Position numbers and translations under genes: made by a program
NCBI RefSeq assembly: GCF_004193775.1
Contig: NC_041012.1
Coordinates: 13,909,223 to 13,973,222, forward strand
DNA from: Glycine soja
Taxonomy: Eukaryota > Streptophyta > Magnoliopsida > Fabales > Fabaceae
DNA: 64,000 bases
Direction: 5' to 3'
The notes under the pieces: model-generated
Database searches by the model: none
What the model saw: the letters and a program-made list of their open reading frames with translations, nothing else
What the model was told of the DNA's origin: nothing
Shown: positions 56,705 through 64,000 of the stretch, piece by piece
Numbering within the stretch: position 1 is the first letter of the stretch
Layout of the letters: each line of letters starts with the position of its first letter

Positions 56705-59467
56705 CACTAACTAACTGTTTCATTTTTAACTTTCAAATAAAACTTTGCCCACTGGATGCGAAGCGCCTTCAATCTCTCTGGTTCCAATGGTCTAGCATCA
56801 TTGAAATACTGCATGATAAATGATAAGTCAATAATATATAATACCAATTATAACAATGAAATTAGTATGAATTAAACAATTACCGTTTTCCAATTATTCT
56901 TGAAACTTCATTTCAAAGCACTGTTGAATACAAACATGGATGTATATTGTACAATTAAAATATTGATGTTCCCGACTAATGCTAATGCAAATATATTGAA
57001 AAACAACACTGACTTGTTAATTATTCCTTTGAGATAGTTGTCTGGTCTATTGTTTAACGAACAAAACCAGATAACAACATTTTCCTTAGGCAAAATGACG
57101 ATCATTTGCCAATGTGCACTACAGTGGAAAACAATATAAGTTATTATACTATTATACATTAATTAAATTCATTTGTTCAGTTTAACTTACCCATTCAGGT
57201 AGGCTCCTAGGTACACATCCCTCCTTGAATTCTGCATCCAGTTCTTAATATAACTTTCTGATTCAAATTGTGATTGCCCAGATCTTTGTATAGACTGTGG
57301 CTCGAGGAATCCATACACATCAGCATTCCCCGCTCGCATACTTGTCTCAGTCATATGCCTATTGTTGTTAAAATAAAGTAAATTATGTATGAATTTAAAA
57401 CATTAAGTTAAGTAGTAAGCAATAATGTAAACTGACTTACAGAATCCATAATTCTATAACAAAGATGCTGAGACATTGACCACCGTGTACAATTTCGGAT
57501 AGATCTTCATGCTTTATGTACAAGGGGAAGTTGTCATTATACACCCCAAACACGGTAGCATCCCACATAACCTGTAACGGCTTCAGAAAAGCTGTGGGAT
57601 GGTCAATGTCATCAAATATAAGGGATCATCGACATCATGATCCGACCTATCTACAGGTTTCGCGGGTCCCACAACTCCTTGTTTATCCAACATAGTTAAT
57701 TAACATAATTTAATTACAATGAACACTTTAATTGAAAAAAGAAGCATTTAATGACACTGAAATACCTATTCTGATAAACGCTTGACAAGATGTGTCGGCC
57801 AAGCAAGGAAGGTGTTAAGTGCCTGCCCCACTAACTTAACCTCTTCAGTGGGTACATGAATGGGAGCATCTGCATTCTAACCTCCTCAACACCAACCTTG
57901 ACTTGATCATGCAGCAAAGGAATGTTGTGAATGGTTGTGGATCCCTCATAAAGTCTTCTTATGGCAACTAGGCGGGGAGGATTTTCTTCGATGTACAACC
58001 CGCATTTGTCTGAGTCACCCATGTCTAGATCGTTCCATGAGGGATCAATACAACTCTCCTTTGTGCTGACACGAGCAACTGAAGGACCAATCTCAAGCTC
58101 AGGAGGCAGTGGGAATCCCTATGATTGCATCTGTGGCTGAAACTGGGACTGCATCTGGCTGAAGGACAACATTAGTTGTTGAGTCATTTTTTCTATGATC
58201 GACTCCTCCAGCTGGTCCCTGATTTGTTGTGTCAGCTGCACCAGGTCTTCGGGAGCCACGGAGGAAGACGTGCGGGAGGTCCTTGGCCCAGTCCAAAGTG
58301 TTGCTTGATCGTTACCTTGACTCTAGCAGCACACACACGACTAGGGTGTTCTGGTCATCCATTGGCTGCAGTCAGTACATCCTGACGTCCATGGGCGACA
58401 AAGGAACCCTATGAGGCCTGCTCCTCCAATGAATCCTGTAAGGAACACATTTATTGGTTTACTCAATCACACAATAAAAATAAATCATTACAATCAACAA
58501 TTAAAAGTAACTTACAATCTTGTTAGCAATTTCCTTTGCAGGCTGAGACGTCATTTGGCCAGTTTTCTTTGTGCGGACCATCTTCCATTTCACGTGTCGT
58601 CTGATGGGAGATGGTTGATCAATGATGGTGTCAGTGCTTCTGGATTGAGTAGCTTCCTTCAGTTTTTTCTTTTTCTTCTCCTCCATCATCTTGTTTTCTA
58701 GATGTTTATAACCCCCATGAGACAATACGTGAGGGATAATGTTTTTTTTTATGGCCCGTGCCTTTTTTCACACATCTTGCAAAAATTCAACATTATTGAA
58801 ACTTATGATTACAATGTATAATAATAAGTGAATTTAAAGTTGAAAACAATGAAAATCACAAAGTTACCTCCCATGAAGGGTCTCTGCAGCTCTGACAAAA
58901 TTGGGTCCATTTCTCCTTGCTAATGTCGTACTTTTCGCATACAGTGTCATCGACACTGTCCTTGTCGGTTGCAAGTGCCCATTTAGACGTGAAATCGGAC
59001 TTAAACTATCTCCACCGCTCCCCTACAATCTGAAGTATTTTCTTTTTTCTCCTAACATCAGATGCTTCAGGGATATCAAATTCAGCCAAACAAACGAAAA
59101 ATTAGGTTTTATTGTTACTAAATTCGAATTTTTAGTTAATAAACAATATGCAGCATTAAAACTAAAATACCTGAATATCCTCCCATATCAAATCCTTCTG
59201 AGCAGCAGGGACTTGCTTCCAATTCTCGTATGTCACATCCACCTTATCACGAGCGACGATCCCCAAATATGTTCTTAACTTTTTTCTGTGGGGACCGTCT
59301 GCTTTCCTGATAGCAGGATTCATATGGACCAAGGGTCTCTTTGCCCTAACTGGTCTAGTCGCCAATTATCTTAGGCGTGTGGCCTTTCTTGTTTGCTTCA
59401 AGGTAGACGGCGAATGCGACTTTGCACTAGTAGGAGGAGGAGGAAGAGAGCTAGGCGGTGTAGCCAT
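56705..59467 (-). pseudogene. TNPA-Ulp1 gene of element B
   Basis: Start ATG at 59467 (MATPPSSLPPPP). Exon 1 ends at a GT donor near 59173 with TYLGIVARDKVDVTYENWKQ. Exon 2 ends at 58868 (DISKEKWTQFCQ...DPSWE). Exon 3 has GGYKHLENKMMEE, IRRHVKWKMVRTKKTGQM. Exon 4 (about 58437-57780) encodes the SFSQMQ/GLYIEE region. Then comes the exon missing from A (PLYLMTLTIPQLFLKPLQ, FPLYIKHEDLSEIVHGGQCL), then HWQMIVILPKENVVIWFCSL. The end is LEPERLKALRIQWAKFYLKV...ETVS before a stop. The block carrying the protease cysteine is deleted between NSALK and SFKNNWK (near 56905). In-frame stops include TAA in RLR*LAT, TAG in WR*FK, TGA in DV*KK, TAG in AS*GS and TAG at the exon end LSE*. Confidence 0.85.
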
Positions 59468-60708
59468 TTGCTTGTAAACAAAAAAATTAAGTATCAATCT
59501 AATTCAATGGACTGAAATTTAGTAATCAACAAAAATAAGTATCAATGTAATTTTGTGGACTGAAATTAAGTACAAAGTAAAAAAATACATTAGATGATGT
59601 TAATTAATTCTCCTTCATCATGTTCATTATGATTAGCAGGAATGTCATCAGCTTTTTCTTCTCTGATGACATTAGGCGACAATTGTGTCGACAAAGGACT
59701 AACATAAGTATCAATGTATGAATCATCATCTTCAACATTAACACCTATTGTTTTCCCATGTAGAACCACTGACCATATTGCATCACAATGGTCTTGAACA
59801 TAAAATACTTGTTTAGCTTGTTCTGCCATGATGAAAGCATCATTTTGGTAAGCGAGTTTCTTAAGATCCACCAACGTAAATCCTACATCATCGGTCCGCA
59901 CACCGGTATTATTGTCAACCCACTTACATTTGAAACACAGACAGTGAATTTGACACAGTTAAGCTCCCAAATTTCTTCAATGAAACCAAAGTAAGGGATG
60001 AAAGCTACACGGGGATTGTCATCATGTACACTTGCGAAGTGTTGAGATTCAGCCCTTAGGGTAACCCCACTATTTTGTATTGTACTTTTCTGGTCTTGTG
60101 CTTTTGTATAGAAGGAATACTTGTTTATATCGTATCCTTGCCAATTTATAACATTTCTTTTAGGCCTATCTACTAGCTTTCTTAATGTTTCAGAAGCAAT
60201 ATCATCAACAAAGATTGTATGTTTAAACCAATCTAGAAAAGTCTTGTTATGATTTTTCAAGACCCTGTTCTTCAATATTTTTGGATTACATTCCTTCACT
60301 AAACTGTAGAAGCAAGCTTCATGATAATGAATCAAGATTGATTCAAGAAGTTTTGATGATGACTAAGATGATGACAAAAAGCCCAAAGAATGATTTCAAG
60401 ATTAAGTTCAAGATCAAGATTAATTTCAAGATTCATCAAGAAGATTCAAGATTCAAGAATAATCAAGATCAAGATTCAAGACTCAAAGATTCAAGAATCA
60501 AGAGAAGACTTAATCAAGATAAGTATTAAATTTTTTTTCAAAACATTGAGTAGCACAAGAAGTTTTCATAAAATCATTACCTAAGAGTTTTACTCTCTGG
60601 TAATCGATTACCAGAATATAGTAATCGATTACCAGTGTTTTAAAACATTAAGATTTTCAAAATTCAAAATGAAGAGTCACATCTGTTGATGTGTAATCGA
60701 TTACACCT

Positions 60709-61841
60709 TGTCATACCCTAATTTCGTCCGGGGATTATTACTTGATGACATGCAACCTTTGGTTAGCCGCTTTGAGATACTTGGCGTCCTTTGTTGCACA
60801 ATAAATGAAGTCCCGAGACGTCTCAGAAATCTAAAGGAAGCAGACTTGCGCGATCCGTGAAATTCCGTAATGTGGCGGAAGTTGAAAAGAGGTGTTTTTG
60901 CGCAATCCGTAAGTTTCCGTAACTTCTTCGAAAGCAAAAAAAAGAGTAAATACATAATCCGTAAGGATTCGTAACCTTGCGGAAGAAAAATAAGTATCGT
61001 TACGAAATTCGTAAAGTTTCGTAACATTACGGAAAAAGATTCACAAAAAAGGCAGGGGGGTGTATTTAGTAAAATAAATTTCTCGCTTAATCTAAAAATA
61101 AAATAAATTTCCACCGATCGTTTGAATTATATCATCCGTTAATTTTGGTTAAAATGAATTCCGACCGTTCGGTCGTGCCGTAACCACGTTGGAAATCAAA
61201 AAAGAGGTAAAATAATAATATAATAATCAAAAAATACATTTTAGTAAAATAAAAGCGAAAGATCAATCGGACGTTTTCTCTTTGGGATTTCTCATTCTTA
61301 ATTGAATTGACTAATAACTAAAGTGAAACTAAGGCTAAAATCAACTCGCCTATTCAAGCTCGTCCACAAAAAATAGGGTTTTGAAAGTTTATCATCTCAG
61401 TTTTCTTACCAAGTAAAATGGATCATTTTTAAGGTCCAACGCCTTAAAATGATCACTTTTCAAGTAAAAAGAACCACTTGATTCACGCATAAGAAAGAAC
61501 TACGTAGGTCTGATTTCCTCTCCAAAGGAGGGTACGTAGGAGCCAAAGCCCCGCTTTTGTCAACCTCAAAAAATAAAAAGAAATAAAGTTAAGGTAACAC
61601 AATTTCCACAATTCTAAAAAATAGGTTGTTGTCCTTTGAGACAAACGTGAGAGGTGCTAATACCTTCCTCAAGCGTAAATACAACTCCCGAATTTAGAAT
61701 TTTCATTTTGACCGGTTTCCTTCGGTTTTCCCGACGTTTTCCACAAATAAATGTTGGTGGCGACTCCGCGCATCTTTCCTCCTTCGGAAAGCGCACCCGT
61801 GAGCCTCGCCCTCGCTCGCCCACGAAGGGCACGTTGCGACA
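60709..61841 (-). mobile_element. Ogre-like solo LTR nested in the solo LTR
   Basis: TGTCATACCC ... GTTGCGACA flanked by CACCT (60704-60708) and CACCT (61842-61846). It reads on the + strand in the same sense as the minus-strand LTR at 38112-39699, so it is inverted relative to that element. At 1,133 bp it is about 450 bp shorter; the lost part (around 61070) includes the TATA box and the GCTCGCC palindrome. I enter strand as '-' to mark inversion relative to the 38112-39699 copy as printed; its own U3-to-U5 sense runs left to right. Confidence 0.9.
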
Positions 61842-62015
61842 CACCTTAATGATAATCGATTACCAGTGACTGTTTTCAAAAAATTCATTTCCAAAAGTCA
61901 CAATTCTTCAAGTGACTTGTTTCTGAGGATTCTTTCAAAAGTCATAACTTTTTAAGTAATTAGTTTTAAAGGAATTGCCAAGAGTTACAAGTTTTGACTT
62001 GAGTCATCAAGAAAT

Positions 62016-62023
62016 TATAAATA
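62016..62023 (+). promoter_or_regulatory. TATA box of solo LTR
   Basis: TATAAATA at the place equivalent to 19498-19505 in the other copy. Confidence 0.5.
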
Positions 62024-62235
62024 TGTGACCTTGGCATGAAACATGAATTATTGATCTTACTCATATCTTTCAATCAATCTTTCAATATTTTCTTTCATCT
62101 CTTTCAACAAATTTTTTCTGTTTCATCTTCCCTTCATCTTTCTAAAAGTTTTTGTTCAAAACTTTCTCTTCCAAGAAAAGTTCTTTGTTCAAAAACTTGT
62201 GCTATTCATCTTTTTATTCTATTCTCCCTTTGCCA

Positions 62236-62690
62236 AAAAGAATTCGCCAAGGACTAACCGCCTGAATTCTTTTTGTGTCTCTCTTCTCCCTTTTCCAAAA
62301 GAACGAAAGACTAACCGCCTGAATTCTTTTGTGTCTCCCTTCTCCCTTGTCAAAGAATTCAAAACGACACAGTTTGAGAATTCTTTTGATTCTTCCCTTT
62401 CCCATAAAAAAAAGATTTCATAGGACTAACCACCTGAGATATCTTTTGTTTCCCCTTCACAAAGTTTCAAAGGACTAACCGCCTGAGAACTTTGTCTTAA
62501 CACATTGGAGGGTACATCCTTTATGGTACAAATAGAGGGTACATATACTTGGGTTGTTGTAACTGAGAACAAGAGAGGGTACATCTCTTGTGGATCAGTT
62601 CAAGTGGAGGGTACATCCACTTGGTTGTTCAAAGAGAACAAGGGAGGGTACATCCCTTGTGGATCTTTGCTTGTAAAGGATTTTACAAGG
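62236..62690 (+). repeat. Second copy of the constant-loop stem-loop arrays
   Basis: Same layout as 19682-20133. Clear units with GGGTACA loops are at 62570-62590 (CAAGAGA/TCTCTTG), 62601-62623 (CAAGTGGA/TCCACTTG) and 62639-62659 (CAAGGGA/TCCCTTG). The closing CTTGTAAA/TTTACAAG hairpin follows. The GGACTAACCGCCTGA units precede it. Confidence 0.85.
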
Positions 62691-64000
62691 TTGAAAAGAA
62701 ATCTCAAGGACCGTAGGTCGCTTGGGGATTGGATGTACGTACGGGTTGTTGCCGAACCAGTATAAAACTCTTGTGTTTATCTTCTTCTTCCCCACACTCT
62801 TTAGTTTCCGCTGTGCACTTTAATTATCGCTTTTACTTTTGGTTAAGTTTCTATTTCTGTTCTTTACTTTCTTAACTTTGTAGTAAAAGCCTAATTGAAT
62901 CTAGCAACATTAAGAAGGATAAGTTTTTAATTAGTCAAGATACATTAATAATTAATTCAACCCCCCCTTCTTAATTATTCCGAGGCCACTTGATCCAACA
63001 TAAACCTTCATGGCGAAGTATGTATGAAAAAACTTCATCACTGTTATTCAACACATACAAATGAGCTTGTTGAAAATCATCTACAACTAGAGTGATAACA
63101 TGTAGTACTTTTGAACCCTTACCTCCCACTCTTTCCTCATGCCGAGATTTGGGAAGCCCAATAGGTTTAGCTTTTCATTATACTTTGAACAAAATTCAAT
63201 GGCTTCTTCTGCAATGTACCTTTCAACAATAGATGCTTCCGGACAGTGTAGATTCTTGGTATACCCTTTTAAGATCTTCATGTATCGCTCAACCGGGTAC
63301 ATCCACCGCAAATAAATAGGACCACAACATTTGATTTCTCTGACCAGATGAACAATTAAGTGAACCATGATTTCAAAGAACTCAGGAGGAAAATACATCT
63401 CCAACTGACACAATATAATAGCAGCCTCATTTTCCAGCTCATCTAACTTCACAGGATCAAGGACTTTGCTACATATGGCATTGAAGAAAAAGCATAACCG
63501 AGTTATGGCAAGCCTGACTTTGTTAGGCAAAATGTCTTGTATGACCATGGTTAACAATCGTTTCATCAAGACGTGAAAATTGTGAGACTTTAAGCCTACC
63601 AACTTAAGATCCTTCAACTGCACAAGGCTCTTAATATTTGAAGTGTATCCTTATGGGACTTTGACCCGATGCAGACATTAACAAAAACTGATATTCTCCT
63701 TTCTGGACAAAGTATGACAAGCTAGAGGCAAGTATATTTTTTTACCATCAGACCTTGGATGTAATGATGCTCGTATACCTATCTCAATTAGATCTTGATG
63801 AGTATTCAAACCATCATTCATCTTGCCTTGAATGTTAAAGAGCATCCCAATGACACTATCACATACATAACATCAATACAATGTCAAACATCTAGATGAG
63901 GCCAGTGTGGAAGATCAAACAAAATCGACCTTTTCTTTCATACGCAAGTCTTATTTTTTTTCCTTCTTTTGGGTCTTTTCAAATATAGTATTTAGGTGTT

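Larger units (their letters stand above)
60305..63000 (+). mobile_element. Solo LTR within TNP2-B, itself interrupted
   Basis: TGTAGAAGCAAGCTTC ... TGATCCAACA flanked by TAAAC (60300-60304) and TAAAC (63001-63005). Removing the nested 60709-61841 insertion leaves about 1.56 kb, similar to 18776-20424. It carries TAATCGATTACC palindromes, TATAAATA at 62016-62023 and the stem-loop arrays at 62236-62690. Confidence 0.93.
56265..64000 (-). mobile_element. CACTA element B (3' part, runs off the window)
   Basis: In the minus sense: TNP2 (from beyond 64000 to 59590), a 122-bp gap, TNPA-Ulp1 (59467 to 56705), then AACATCGG subterminal repeats (56500 to 56265). It is the same family as A, in opposite orientation. 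No CACTA terminus is found at its left edge, so that end is truncated or replaced by the duplicated region. Confidence 0.75.
59590..64000 (-). pseudogene. TNP2 transposase of element B, split by a solo LTR
   Basis: In the minus sense, from the window edge: QKKEKK remnant, a CDSVIGMLFNIQGKMNDGLN stretch, HPRSDGKKIYLPLACHTLS, NIKSLVQLKDLKLVGLKS, CQLEMYFPPEFFEIMVHLIV (DUF4218) and QAHLYVLNNSDEV. The reading is then cut at TAAAC (63001). It resumes at 60304 as KECNPKILKNRVLKNHNKTF and goes on to DUF4216 (GFTLVDLKKLAYQNDAFIMA) and a stop at 59590. Extra lesions are a deletion of the VKKN codons in HCIDVMHVKKN and stops in FC*CLH and VP*GYTS. It is about as long as copy A where comparable. The N-terminal half is outside the window. 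Confidence 0.9.

Overview
The window is AT-rich plant nuclear DNA, most likely from a legume and probably soybean or a close relative. The basis is recognised rather than searched: intron-containing host gene fragments with plant-type protein sequence, En/Spm (CACTA) transposons whose subterminal repeats read AACATCGGTTTT, an Ogre/Tat-type Ty3-gypsy element whose LTR begins TGTCATACCC, and solo LTRs carrying CTGGTAATCGATTACCAG palindromes. I see no intact single-copy host gene. The window is a heterochromatin-like nest of transposons that carry pieces of host genes.

Layout. 1-4238 is the right part of a CACTA element (called C). It carries fragments of an ABCB transporter, a VDAC porin and a lectin receptor kinase, then a terminal array of hairpins and CACGTG boxes ending in CAAAAGTAGTAGTG-type terminal sequence (CACTACTACAAAA on the other strand). 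4239-13489 is AT-rich spacer with an LTR-like repeat, MITE-like elements and a decayed hAT transposase. 13490-55517 is best read as one large CACTA element (A) on the + strand, loaded with later insertions. It holds a left terminal region, gypsy and copia scraps, a solo LTR (18776-20424), minus-strand host fragments (dCTP pyrophosphatase-like, RPA70, a DUF2359/TMEM214-like piece), a gypsy-type retrotransposon (23322-28632, target duplication CATGC), a TNP2 transposase pseudogene (29744-32940), a second block of minus-strand host fragments (C2H2 zinc finger, UGGT exon, two unknowns), and a TNPA-Ulp1 gene. The TNPA-Ulp1 gene is split by a 14.7-kb Ogre-like element (38112-52853, target duplication GGAGC), and that element itself contains a solo LTR (46259-47220, target duplication TCCTA).

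55518-64000 holds duplicated CACTA 3' ends and then a related CACTA element (B) in the opposite orientation, so A and B lie tail to tail. B has the same two genes, TNPA-Ulp1 and TNP2, both broken. Its TNP2 is split by a solo LTR (60305-63000, target duplication TAAAC), which in turn contains an Ogre-like solo LTR (60709-61841, target duplication CACCT).

How the parts relate. In B the TNP2 stop and the TNPA start are about 120 bp apart; in A they are about 4.4 kb apart, and the extra DNA holds the host gene fragments. This is internal evidence that A acquired host sequence between its two transposition genes. Both transposase gene sets are now disabled by stops, frameshifts and insertions. The most unusual signal is in the solo LTRs: two successive arrays of stem-loops in which the loop is constant and the stems differ by compensatory changes, both within and between copies (19682-20133 and 62236-62690).
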